From the NCBI GenBank assembly GCA_023404675.1, contig JAEYAW010000003.1:62001-126000 (forward strand): a DNA stretch of 64,000 nucleotides, in the 5' to 3' direction. Shown here one piece after another: positions 9,369-17,211 of the stretch (position 1 is the first letter of the stretch; each line of letters opens with the position of its first letter). The stretch is from Pseudomonadota bacterium. Its GTDB lineage: Bacteria > Pseudomonadota > Alphaproteobacteria > Rhizobiales > Xanthobacteraceae. Under the pieces are notes generated by a model. That model did no database searches, was not told the origin of the DNA, and was given only the letters and a program-made list of their open reading frames with translations. A program made the translations under genes and the position numbers.

Positions 9369-9638
9369 CTGGACCGCCAGCGTCTCGACAAATGGCTCTG
9401 GCACGCGCGCGTCGTGAAGACGCGAAGCGATGCGGCGGCGCTTGTTGCCGCGGGCCACGTCAGGCTCAACGCCGTGCGTCAGACCTCGCCCGGGCATGCC
9501 GTGAAGCGCGGCGACGTTCTGACCGTGTCGCTCGATCGCGGCGTCAGGCTGCTCAAGGTGACCGGATTCGCCGAGCGGCGCGGCGATGCGGCAAGCGTCC
9601 GGGAGTTGTACGAAAGTGTCGATGCGTCAGCCGAATAG
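9369..9638 (+). CDS. S4-domain RNA-binding protein (HslR-like)
   Basis: Homology starts before any ATG, GTG or TTG. The frame opens after the helicase stop and reads LDRQRLDKWLWHARVVKTR, the classic start of an S4 domain, so a CTG at 9369 with AGAAGGA ten bases upstream is the likely start. A GTG at 9414 would delete the first strand of the domain. About 89 residues; the S4 fold covers residues 5-65 (DAAALVAAGHVRLN, VKRGDVLTV). HslR-type proteins bind stalled 50S subunits or rRNA. It is coupled to the upstream RNA helicase, consistent with an RNA-metabolism operon. Confidence 0.75.
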   Translation: MDRQRLDKWLWHARVVKTRSDAAALVAAGHVRLNAVRQTSPGHAVKRGDVLTVSLDRGVRLLKVTGFAERRGDAASVRELYESVDASAE

Positions 9639-9675
9639 TTGCTATCCGCTCGTGGCCGCTCCCTTGCGGCAGCGG

Positions 9676-9701
9676 CCGGGCTGCGCTACGCAGCAGCCCG
9701 G
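9676..9701. repeat. GC-rich stem-loop downstream of the S4 gene
   Basis: CCGGGCTGC, an eight-base loop and GCAGCCCGG form a 9-bp perfect stem. No T-run follows, so it may be an mRNA 3' end stabiliser or a small palindromic repeat rather than a rho-independent terminator. Confidence 0.4.
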
Positions 9702-9828
9702 ACCTGTCGCAGTGCGCTGCGGCGGCCCGCCATCTTCTAGCGGGAGCACGATCTCTCCGGCTGGCGCGGCCTGTGGCATGCGTCGCTGATTTCTGGTCGG
9801 TTCAAACCGCGTCGTTTCGGAGCCTTGG

Positions 9829-10167
9829 ATGACTTACGTCGTCACGGACAACTGCATCAAGTGCAAGTACACCGACTGTGTCGAGGTGTGCCCCGTCGAT
9901 TGTTTCTATGAGGGGGAGAATATGCTCGTCATTCATCCCGACGAGTGCATCGATTGCGGCGTTTGCGAGCCCGAATGTCCGGCTGACGCGATCAAGCCCG
10001 ACACCGAACCGAATCTTGAGAAGTGGCTGTCGATCAACAAGGATCACGCCAAGCTCTGGCCGAATATCACCCAGAAGAAAGATTCGTTGCCTGAGGCGGC
10101 CGAATTTGATGGTCAGGACGGCAAGTACGAAAAATATTTTTCTGCGGCTCCTGGGTCTGGAGACTGA
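9829..10167 (+). CDS. fdxA: seven-iron ferredoxin FdxA
   Basis: 112 residues. The cysteine pattern is that of 7Fe ferredoxins: Cys9, Cys17 and Cys50 for the [3Fe-4S] cluster and Cys21, Cys40, Cys43 and Cys46 for the [4Fe-4S] cluster, with the usual C-terminal extension containing [16 protein letters not shown]. It acts as a cytoplasmic low-potential electron carrier. GGAGCC lies upstream of the ATG. The neighbours (helicase, S4 protein upstream, carD downstream) are the same as in many Bradyrhizobium-type genomes from memory. Confidence 0.95.
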   Translation: MTYVVTDNCIKCKYTDCVEVCPVDCFYEGENMLVIHPDECIDCGVCEPECPADAIKPDTEPNLEKWLSINKDHAKLWPNITQKKDSLPEAAEFDGQDGKYEKYFSAAPGSGD

Positions 10168-10299
10168 TTTGCTGTGCTGAGAAGCCTTCTGCCCGTTGGG
10201 TGGAATTTGCAGGTTTCTTATAAAAATCGGCCTGTTTAACCCTAACGGCGACGAGTGGCCCTCAGGCTGCGAATGCATGGCGTTCGCGGCCATAAATCA

Positions 10300-10327
10300 T
10301 TGATTTTCGCGGGAAATGTGCTAATAT
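10300..10327 (+). promoter_or_regulatory. sigma-70 promoter of carD
   Basis: TTGATT, a 16-base spacer and TAATAT lie within an AT-rich pocket. The predicted start near 10334 leaves a leader of roughly 95 bases before the GTG start of carD. Confidence 0.55.
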
Positions 10328-10354
10328 AGTCACATGATAGGAGGCCGCGACCTG

Positions 10355-10468
10355 ATGAGCCCCTTTGGCCTCCCAAGGGTTCCCGAAAAATCATCGAACA
10401 GAGGCGTGGCAGTTCCGCGTACAGGGCCGTGTCCAGCACAGCACGCAGCAAGAGTTCCAAGGGTCTGA
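10355..10468 (+). CDS. possible 37-residue leader ORF overlapping carD start
   Basis: An ATG at 10355 follows a perfect AGGAGG (10339-10344) by ten bases. The frame runs 37 codons and stops at 10466-10468, 40 bases inside carD in another frame. The peptide (MSPFGLPRVPEKSSNR ...) shows no homology I recognise. Because carD itself has a poor ribosome site at its GTG, this reading frame may carry translation onto carD. It could also be chance. Confidence 0.3.
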   Translation: MSPFGLPRVPEKSSNRGVAVPRTGPCPAQHAARVPRV

Positions 10469-11457
10469 AGAAGGGTTCCAAGACAACCGCGATTGCGTCG
10501 CGCAGGAGCGCGGCAAAAGGGGTCGTCAGTAAAGGTTCCGCCAAGGGTTCCGCAGTAAAGAGTTCCTCGAAAGGGGCTGCCACGAAGGGTGCACGCACCC
10601 GAACGTCCGCTACCACGGTCGCCGCCAAGGCGACTGCGGTCAAGTCCTTGAAAAACAAAAGAAGTGAAATGACAAAAGCTGCTCCGAAGACTGCCGCGAA
10701 GGTGACTGCCGCGAAGGTTCCTGGTTCGAAGCCGGCCGCGCCGAAGGCGCCGGTTGCCGCCGCCAAGCCCGCCGCTGCTGTTGCGCCCAAACCGGCTGCG
10801 AAGCCTGTGGCCGCTGCCGCGAAGCCGGCGGCTGCCCCGCGCGTGGAGGAGCAGAAAAAGGCCATGACGCAGCGTCAGGGCTTCAAGACCAACGAATTCA
10901 TTGTTTATCCCGCTCACGGCGTCGGCCAGATTCTGGCGATCGAGGAGCAGGAGATCGCCGGCGCGAAACTTGAACTGTTCGTCATCAACTTCATCAAGGA
11001 CAAGATGACGCTGCGGGTTCCCACCGCCAAGGTGACCAATGTCGGCATGCGCAAGCTGTCCGAACCGGCCATGGTGAAGAAAGCGCTGGAGACGCTGAAG
11101 GGCCGCGCCCGCATCAAGCGCACCATGTGGTCGCGTCGCGCGCAGGAATACGAGGCGAAGATCAACTCGGGCGATATCGTCGCCATCGCCGAGGTGGTCC
11201 GCGATCTGTATCGTTCGGAGTCGCAGCCCGAGCAGTCCTACAGCGAGCGGCAGCTCTATGAAGCGGCGCTGGATCGCCTGTCCCGCGAGATCGCGGCCGT
11301 CCAGCATCTCACCGAGACCGAGGCGGTCAAGGAGATCGAGGGGCAGCTTGCCAAGAGCCCGCGCCGTGGTGCGAAGGCCGAGGCCGGAGCCGAGGACGAT
11401 GCGGCCGGCGAGGACGATGCCGACGGCGACGATGAGGTCGCCGACGAGGCCGCGTAA
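10429..11457 (+). CDS. carD: CarD-family RNA polymerase-binding regulator with basic N-terminal extension
   Basis: 342 residues from a GTG at 10429. The conserved CarD part begins at Met146 (ATG 10864): MTQRQGFKTNEFIVYPAHGV, a Tudor-like RNA-polymerase interaction domain, then a helical DNA-binding domain (KGRARIKRTMWSRRAQEYE ... SGDIVAIAEVVRDLYR). CarD proteins bind the RNAP beta subunit and stabilise open complexes at rRNA and stress genes. Residues 1-145 are almost wholly Lys, Ala, Ser, Thr and Pro (AAKPAAAVAPKPAAKP), like a histone H1 tail. The C-terminus is acidic (EDDAAGEDDADGDD). Met81 and Met146 are alternative starts. It has its own promoter and a strong terminator. Confidence 0.9.
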   Translation: MSSTARSKSSKGLKKGSKTTAIASRRSAAKGVVSKGSAKGSAVKSSSKGAATKGARTRTSATTVAAKATAVKSLKNKRSEMTKAAPKTAAKVTAAKVPGSKPAAPKAPVAAAKPAAAVAPKPAAKPVAAAAKPAAAPRVEEQKKAMTQRQGFKTNEFIVYPAHGVGQILAIEEQEIAGAKLELFVINFIKDKMTLRVPTAKVTNVGMRKLSEPAMVKKALETLKGRARIKRTMWSRRAQEYEAKINSGDIVAIAEVVRDLYRSESQPEQSYSERQLYEAALDRLSREIAAVQHLTETEAVKEIEGQLAKSPRRGAKAEAGAEDDAAGEDDADGDDEVADEAA

Positions 11458-11484
11458 GCTGCGCCTGTCGCACGGCAACAGAAT

Positions 11485-11515
11485 AAAAAACCCCGCCGGA
11501 AACGGCGGGGTTTTT
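11485..11515. terminator. bidirectional rho-independent terminator after carD
   Basis: AAAAAA-CCCCGCCG, a GAAA tetraloop and CGGCGGGG-TTTTT. The 8-bp GC stem with A/T flanks separates carD from the convergent protease gene. Confidence 0.92.
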
Positions 11516-11593
11516 CTTTGCCGGGTCTTGTCCGAGGGGCGTTCCCGCATCGGGGCGAATCGAAGCTGAGCGACAGGTGCGAAAATCGCGGCG

Positions 11594-13090
11594 CTATTCC
11601 ACGACGATCTTCACGCGGTCGTTCGGCTTCACGGTGGCCTTGGCATCGAGACCGTTCAGAATGCGGAAGCGCTCGACGGGACGGTCCACGCTGCCCATCC
11701 GATGCGCCAATGTTTCGACCGTGTCGCCGGGCTGAACCGTGACGACCTTGATCCGCAGCGGCCGGGCGGCCTGGATCTCCTCAAGGGTTAGCCGCCGGAA
11801 TGAATTGACCGTGTCGCGATAGGCCTTGTCGTCGCCGGAGCGCTGCTTGCTGGCGAAGATGAAGCGGTAGACCTCGCCCTCGATCCGCAGCACGTAGATG
11901 CGGAACTGCCACTGGTCGCCGCGCGCGATGGCGGTCGCCGCCGGCATCCCGTTGACGACGAGATCTTGGGCCGTATTGCGGTCGACATTCTCCATCCAGC
12001 CGGAATTCAGATAATCGACCAGCGACTGCTCGACCGGCACCCGCACGACATCGAAGCGCATCGCCTGCATGCCGCCCTCGCGCACGCCGATCACGGCCTG
12101 CGCGGTGTTGTCGAGGGCGAAGCTCTCCGGCGCCTGGAACGTGAAGCCGAGCTTGGGATGCAGGAAGCGGCGCCCGCGGACGAAGCCTTCGTTGGGATCC
12201 TCGCCGTAGACGATGTTGTCGATGGCAGAAAGATATTCCTCGCGGTCGCGCTCGCTGCCGGGGCTCGCATGCTGCCGGGCGGCGGCCTGTGCATTCTGGA
12301 TGCGTTCGGGTGTCGCAGGATGTGACGACGTGAAGTCCTGCGCGCGCGGATCGAGCCCGGCGCGCGAGGCCCGCAGGGCGCTGCTGCGCTCCATGGCGGA
12401 GAGGAACCGCGACGCGCCGAACGGATCGAAATTGGCTTTGGCCGACAGGCTGACGCCGATGCCGTCGGCCTCGAACTCCTGCGAGCGGGAGAAACTCGCC
12501 ATGGTGAGCTTCGATTTGGCGAGCGCCAGCGCTGTGAGGTCCGGATCGTTGCCGAGTTCGGCCACGACGCGGGTGACGATGGCGGCCTGCCGGGCCTGCT
12601 CCTCGCGGATCGCCGCGTGCCGCGCCAGCACGTGGGCCATCTCGTGCGCCAGCACTGACGACAGTTCGGAAGTGTCGTTGGCAAGGGCCAGCAGCCCGCG
12701 TGTCACGTAAAGATGCCCGGTCGGCAGCGCGAAGGCATTCACCGCGCCGGAATTCAGGATCGTGACCTTGTAGGCGAGATCCGGCCGGTCCGAGGCTTCC
12801 ACCAGCCGGTTGACTGTCCTCGTGATCAGCGCTTCGAGCTTGGGATCCTGATAGACCCCGCCGTAGGAGGCGATGATGCGGTCGTTCTCGCGGTCGGTCG
12901 CGGGCGAGTGGGCAATGGTGCGCGCCGGCTTGCTTGGCGTCGAGACGCTGGATGTCGTGCCTCGGGACGCGGTCTGGAAGCGGCTGGCGTCGCTGCATCC
13001 GCCGAGCAGGGCGGCGCACAGCGCGACGGGCAGCAGCCCGCGCCACAAGCGCGCATCGGCTCTGCGTCGTCCGCTGATGTCGTGCCGCAC
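11594..13090 (-). CDS. M48-family zinc metalloprotease lipoprotein with LysM-like C-terminus
   Basis: About 498 residues from a GTG at 13090; a TTG at 13099 is also possible. An ATG at 13300 in the same frame is unlikely because it would overlap the upstream gene and add a non-homologous stretch. A lipobox LLGGC (Cys ~32) follows a hydrophobic segment, so it is a lipoprotein. The zinc site is HEMAH within VLAHEMAHVLARHAA, with the distal Glu in SRSQEFEADGIG, as in BepA/LoiP-type proteases that degrade or mature outer-membrane proteins. A domain of ~150 residues follows, and the last ~55 (VQPGDTVETLAHRMG ... RILNGLD ... NDRVKIVV) resemble LysM, suggesting peptidoglycan attachment. Confidence 0.9.
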   Translation of the reverse strand: MRHDISGRRRADARLWRGLLPVALCAALLGGCSDASRFQTASRGTTSSVSTPSKPARTIAHSPATDRENDRIIASYGGVYQDPKLEALITRTVNRLVEASDRPDLAYKVTILNSGAVNAFALPTGHLYVTRGLLALANDTSELSSVLAHEMAHVLARHAAIREEQARQAAIVTRVVAELGNDPDLTALALAKSKLTMASFSRSQEFEADGIGVSLSAKANFDPFGASRFLSAMERSSALRASRAGLDPRAQDFTSSHPATPERIQNAQAAARQHASPGSERDREEYLSAIDNIVYGEDPNEGFVRGRRFLHPKLGFTFQAPESFALDNTAQAVIGVREGGMQAMRFDVVRVPVEQSLVDYLNSGWMENVDRNTAQDLVVNGMPAATAIARGDQWQFRIYVLRIEGEVYRFIFASKQRSGDDKAYRDTVNSFRRLTLEEIQAARPLRIKVVTVQPGDTVETLAHRMGSVDRPVERFRILNGLDAKATVKPNDRVKIVVE

Positions 13091-13256
13091 TTGCCTCAAA
13101 TCCGTTGCGCCCTCAAATCGTCCGACCGATGCTTCAATTCCTGGTTCCCTTGCGCGCGGCGGCAAAAGTCCGCGACACGCGCTGCAGGAACCGGGACGCA
13201 CTCTACAGGAATTGCTCCGGGGTGGCGCAATCGAATTGCTCGATGTCGCCTGCGTC

Positions 13257-14096
13257 TCAATGCTGGCCGGCGGCTGGTGCCATCCTGATCTGGCCCGCAT
13301 GCGAGATCGCGATCCGCGGCCTTCCGCCTTGAGTCTGGACCCACCCCCGAACCTCGACGTGACGGCCTGCCAGCGTCTGCGGGCTCACGCCCATATCGGC
13401 CATGGATGCTGCAATCTGTCGCGGAATTGTTGCCGCGAGATTGTCCGCCCGGCGCCGCCCGAAATTCAGGTAGGTGATGGTCCCCGACTGCCGAACCGAT
13501 GCGACGCGCCCTTCGATCACCGTAAATTGCCCGTTCCTCGCCAAAATATCGTCGGACCTTTCCGCGTTTTTTAAGGCGGCGGTTGCCCAGATTCCCCGTC
13601 TGGCGCGCTTCGCTTCATCCTCCGCGGCCAGCAAATCCTTCAGACAATCGGACGGCAGTGCGAACGGGGAGGCGAGTGCGGCGCCTGCGCGCACCAGTTG
13701 CGTTTGCAGCGAAGGGCCTTCCGCAGCGATCAGGACGAGGGCCGCCTGGCGTCCGTAGCGATCGGGCGCGTCGTCAAGGATGTGAATCACCACGGCCCGG
13801 CCGGAGCCGAGCGCAGCGAGCACGTTTCGGCTCCGGTCGCGGTCCGCCTCTCCGCCAGCAGGCTCGATTCCGGCAAGGCGGATGTCGCGGCCATCGGACA
13901 GGCGCAGCGTGCGCGCATCGACCACGCTCGCGACCTCGGCGATATCGGACGACGCAACGGCGGCGCAGGCGGCAAGCGCGTGCGAGTGTACGCCCCAGCA
14001 CAGCGAGGCTGCGACCATCGGCCCGGCGATTGCGCGACGCTTCTGCACCTTCTGCATTCGTCCGATCCGCACGAAGAACGTTTGATCGTCCTGCAT
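13257..14096 (-). CDS. secreted thermonuclease-like (SNase fold) protein
   Basis: 279 residues from ATG 14096; Met14 (14057) gives a better signal peptide (QKRRAIAGPMVAASLCWGVHSHALA). The middle (VDARTLRLSDGRDIRLAGIEPAG, APDRYGRQAALV, LVRAGAALA, LLAAEDEAKRARRGIWA) follows the staphylococcal nuclease pattern. The catalytic RYGR arginine region is present, but the first acidic/Arg pair is not the canonical one, so nuclease activity is uncertain. Residues ~195-279 look like an OB-type domain (EGRVASVRQSGTITYLNFG). It lies directly upstream of the M48 protease on the same strand with a gap of about 160 bases, so the two may be co-transcribed. Confidence 0.8.
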   Translation of the reverse strand: MQDDQTFFVRIGRMQKVQKRRAIAGPMVAASLCWGVHSHALAACAAVASSDIAEVASVVDARTLRLSDGRDIRLAGIEPAGGEADRDRSRNVLAALGSGRAVVIHILDDAPDRYGRQAALVLIAAEGPSLQTQLVRAGAALASPFALPSDCLKDLLAAEDEAKRARRGIWATAALKNAERSDDILARNGQFTVIEGRVASVRQSGTITYLNFGRRRADNLAATIPRQIAASMADMGVSPQTLAGRHVEVRGWVQTQGGRPRIAISHAGQIRMAPAAGQH

Positions 14097-14230
14097 TCCG
14101 CACCACGGAAGCTGCGCGCGAGTTTATTCATTTTTCAAACCCACGCTACACCGTTGTCTTGCCGTGGTCTTTCCGATGCGACATGATCGAATCAATGCGC
14201 GACGAGACAATGCGCAACCGGGAGGACGTC

Positions 14231-15433
14231 TTGAGGAATTTGCTGAGCCGCGCCGTTGCGGCATTGATCATCCTGTCGCCATCGCTTGGCCTTGCGCAGA
14301 CAAAGCCGCTGAAGATCGGCGCCATCCTCGACATGTCCGGCCTTTACGCCGACATCACCGGCCCCGGCAGCGAGACGGCCGCGAAGATGGCCGCCGAGGA
14401 TTTCGGCGGCGAGGTGCTCGGACGCAAGATCGAGATCGTCGCGGTCGATCATCTCAACAAGGCCGACATCGCGGCCAATCTCGCGCGCGATCTGTTCGAC
14501 AACCAGGGCGTCGAAGCGATCATGGACGTCGCGGCTTCCGCGACAGCGCTCGCGGCCGGGGAGATCGGCAAGGCGCGCGGCAAGATCATGGTGTTCACCG
14601 GCCCCGGCGCGGTGCGGCTCACCAACGAAGCCTGCGGTCCTTATACCGTGCACTATTCCTACGACACCTATGCACAGGCCACGGTGACGGGACTTGCAAC
14701 GGTGAAGCGCGGCCTCGACTCGTGGTTCTTTCTGGCTGCCGATTATGCCTTCGGTCACGAACTGGAGCGCGACACCGCCAATGTGGTGAAGGCCAATGGC
14801 GGCAAGGTGCTCGGCAGCGTGCGCCATCCGATCAACACGTCGGATTTCTCATCGTTCCTGCTTCAGGCGCAAGGCTCCGGCGCCAAGGTGGTCGGGCTCG
14901 CCAATGCCGGAGGCGACACCATCAACTCGATCAAGCAGGCGGCGGAATTCGGTCTGACCAAGTCGGGCCAGAAACTGTCGCCCTTGCTGGCCTTTATCTC
15001 CGATATCGACTCGGTCGGGCTGGAGACGGCGCAGGGGCTGCTGCTGGCCGAGGCGTTCTACTGGGATCTGAACGACGAGACCCGCGCGTTCTCGAAGCGG
15101 TTCATGGAGCGGACGAAACGGGCGCCGACCTCGGCGCAGGCTGGCATCTATTCCGCGACGCTGCACTATCTCAATTCGGTCAGGACAGCCGGCACGGTCG
15201 ACTCGGCGGCCGTGATGAAGGTGATGAAGGAGATGCCGATCAACGATATGTTCGCGAAGAACGGTCATATCCGCGAGGATGGCCGCATGGTCCACGACAT
15301 GTATCTGTTCGAAGTGAAGACGCCGTCGGAATCGAAGGGACGATGGGACGTTTACAAGCTGCTTGCCACCGTGCCTGGCGATCAGGCGTTCCAGCCGCTG
15401 TCGCAGTCGCGCTGTCCGCTGGTGAAGAAATAA
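14231..15433 (+). CDS. ABC transporter substrate-binding protein (branched-chain amino acid type)
   Basis: 400 residues from a TTG at 14231, chosen because GGGAGG stands seven bases upstream and the signal peptide (RNLLSRAVAALIILSPSLGLAQ) starts there. The frame is open far upstream, so longer predictions would be wrong. The mature protein begins KPLKIGAILDMSGLYADITG and belongs to the LivK / Peripla_BP_6 family. Such proteins in this group often bind aromatic or aliphatic acids rather than amino acids. No permease or ATPase genes are adjacent. An enoyl-CoA hydratase follows 29 bases later, so the ligand is probably an organic acid fed to a CoA pathway (inference). Confidence 0.9.
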   Translation: MRNLLSRAVAALIILSPSLGLAQTKPLKIGAILDMSGLYADITGPGSETAAKMAAEDFGGEVLGRKIEIVAVDHLNKADIAANLARDLFDNQGVEAIMDVAASATALAAGEIGKARGKIMVFTGPGAVRLTNEACGPYTVHYSYDTYAQATVTGLATVKRGLDSWFFLAADYAFGHELERDTANVVKANGGKVLGSVRHPINTSDFSSFLLQAQGSGAKVVGLANAGGDTINSIKQAAEFGLTKSGQKLSPLLAFISDIDSVGLETAQGLLLAEAFYWDLNDETRAFSKRFMERTKRAPTSAQAGIYSATLHYLNSVRTAGTVDSAAVMKVMKEMPINDMFAKNGHIREDGRMVHDMYLFEVKTPSESKGRWDVYKLLATVPGDQAFQPLSQSRCPLVKK

Positions 15434-15462
15434 CGACAGGCTGAGCGTAAGGAGAGCAGACG

Positions 15463-16254
15463 ATGGGCGATATGGTCCTGCAGGAGCTTGATCGCGGGCT
15501 TCTCACCATCACCATGAACCGGCCGGAGCGACGCAACGCGCTCAACCCGGAGATGATCGCGGGATTGATCGCGGCCGCGCAGCGGGCCGCCGACGATCCG
15601 CAGGTGCGTGCGGTGCTGTTCAGGGGCGCGGGCGGGACGTTCTGTGTCGGCGGCGACGTGCGCTCGATGGCCGATCCGTCGCGGCCGCCGCTGGGGCTGG
15701 AGCAGAAGGTCGCCGTTCTCCGCCGGGGCATGGAGGTGTCGCGCATCCTGCACCAGATGCCGAAGCCGGTCGTCGCACAGGTGGACGGCGCGGCGGCGGG
15801 CGCCGGACTGTCGATGGCGCTGGCCTGCGACCTGCGGGTCGCCTCGGAATCGGTCAAGATCACGACGGCCTTCGCAAAGGTTGGGTATTCCGGCGACTTC
15901 GGCGGCACCCATTTCCTCACGCAGATGCTCGGCAGCGCGAAGGCGCGCGAACTCTATCTGATGTCGCCCGTGCTGACGGCGCAGGAGGCGCTGGGGCTCG
16001 GCATGGTGACGCGCGTGGTGCCGGATGGCGAGGTCGGCGCGGCGGCGCACGAACTTGCCATGTCGCTGGCGCAGGGGCCGTCGATCACGCTCGGCTACAT
16101 CAAGCGCAACATCAACAACGCCGAAACGCTGTCGCTCGAAGCCTGCTTCGATGGCGAGGCGCTGCATCACTCACGCTGCTCCGAAACCGCCGATCACAAG
16201 GAGGCGGCCACGGCCTTCATGGAAAAGCGGGCCGCCGTGTTTCACGGGCGCTGA
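15463..16254 (+). CDS. enoyl-CoA hydratase/isomerase family protein
   Basis: 263 residues, the standard length for the crotonase family. AAGGAGAG is well placed upstream of the ATG. The oxyanion-hole segments are visible: GAGGTFCVGGDV (about 63-74) and VDGAAAGAGLSMALACD (about 107-123), followed by FAKVGYSGDFGGTHFL. The family hydrates, isomerises or dehalogenates CoA thioesters. It resembles PaaG-like enzymes. It sits between a binding-protein gene and a VOC gene, five bases before the latter, so it is probably in an operon for acyl-CoA breakdown. Confidence 0.9.
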   Translation: MGDMVLQELDRGLLTITMNRPERRNALNPEMIAGLIAAAQRAADDPQVRAVLFRGAGGTFCVGGDVRSMADPSRPPLGLEQKVAVLRRGMEVSRILHQMPKPVVAQVDGAAAGAGLSMALACDLRVASESVKITTAFAKVGYSGDFGGTHFLTQMLGSAKARELYLMSPVLTAQEALGLGMVTRVVPDGEVGAAAHELAMSLAQGPSITLGYIKRNINNAETLSLEACFDGEALHHSRCSETADHKEAATAFMEKRAAVFHGR

Positions 16255-16259
16255 GTGCC

Positions 16260-17021
16260 ATGGATCCGACCCTGCGGCTTCGTCAGATCTGCCTCGTCGC
16301 GCCGACGCTCGCACCCGTCGCGGACGATCTTGCCGCGATCATGGGGCTCGCGATCTGTTACCGCGATCCGCAGGTCGGCAAATACGGCCTTGAGAACGCG
16401 CTGCTGCCGGTGGATTCGACGCTGCTGGAGATCGTCGCGCCGGTGCAGGACGGCACGGCGGCCGGGCGCTTCCTCGCCAAGACGGGTGGACGCGGTGGCT
16501 ATATGGCCATCTTCTCGTGCAGGGATCCGGACGAGCGCGGCCGTCACGCCCAGAGTATCGGCGTGCGCGTGGCGCATACCATCGACCATCCGCCCTATCA
16601 CGGAGTGCAGTTGCATCCGCGTGATTGCCGGGCGGCCTTCATCGAATTTAATCACACGGCTGGCAGCGACAACATCCTCGGTCCCTACCCGCCGGCTGGT
16701 CCCGACTGGCAGACGGCGATCCGCAAGGATGTGACCGAGGCGCTCACGGCAGTCGAACTGCAGAGTCCCGAGCCCGGCGAGCTCGCGAGGCTGTGGGGCG
16801 ACATCCTCGGCGCGCCGGTCCGTGCGGACAGTGCGGGCGCAGCCGCGATCGCGCTGCCAAACTGCACGCTGGGCTTTGTGGAAGGTCCGGGCGACGCCCT
16901 GACGGCCCTGACCTTCAGGGTTCGCGATGCGGACGTCGTCCGGGCGCAGGCCTGCGCATGCGGATACGCGGTACGAGGCGACCGCTTTGCGATCGCGGGC
17001 GTGGATATCGTGCTGGCCTGA
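16260..17021 (+). CDS. VOC (glyoxalase-like) family protein
   Basis: 253 residues in two halves. The first (~1-140) has the beta-alpha-beta pattern RLRQICLVAPTLAPVADDLA ... YMAIFSCRDPDERGRH ... AFIEFNHTAG. The second (~150-253) repeats a shorter version ending in a conserved FRVRDADVVR-type strand. This is the arrangement of glyoxalase-like VOC proteins, which bind a divalent metal in tandem modules. No clear catalytic set can be named. The start is five bases after the hydratase gene, so the two are translationally close. Confidence 0.8.
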   Translation: MDPTLRLRQICLVAPTLAPVADDLAAIMGLAICYRDPQVGKYGLENALLPVDSTLLEIVAPVQDGTAAGRFLAKTGGRGGYMAIFSCRDPDERGRHAQSIGVRVAHTIDHPPYHGVQLHPRDCRAAFIEFNHTAGSDNILGPYPPAGPDWQTAIRKDVTEALTAVELQSPEPGELARLWGDILGAPVRADSAGAAAIALPNCTLGFVEGPGDALTALTFRVRDADVVRAQACACGYAVRGDRFAIAGVDIVLA

Positions 17022-17211
17022 CGCCGGATTTGCGGCGAAGGCGCGCGGGGACCGTCCGCCGCAAAATCAGCAAGTTTATTGATCCGCGTCATCGTTTCAC
17101 AATCGCCGCGGCCCACACTGGAACAGCAGTGGTTATGGAGCGTTGTCGCGGGGCCCGTGCGATGCGTCCTTGCTGTTCGCGGCCGATACCAAACCTTCCG
17201 GGAGTCCCCTC

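Noticed and set aside
7803..9497. Long minus-strand frame (564 codons) opposite the helicase
   Set aside because: It is antisense to the helicase C-terminal half; composition is Arg/Gly/Leu low-complexity with no homology.
13583..14230. N-terminal extension of the binding-protein frame
   Set aside because: Antisense to the SNase-like gene, Arg-rich, no homology; the TTG 14231 start has a ribosome site and signal peptide.
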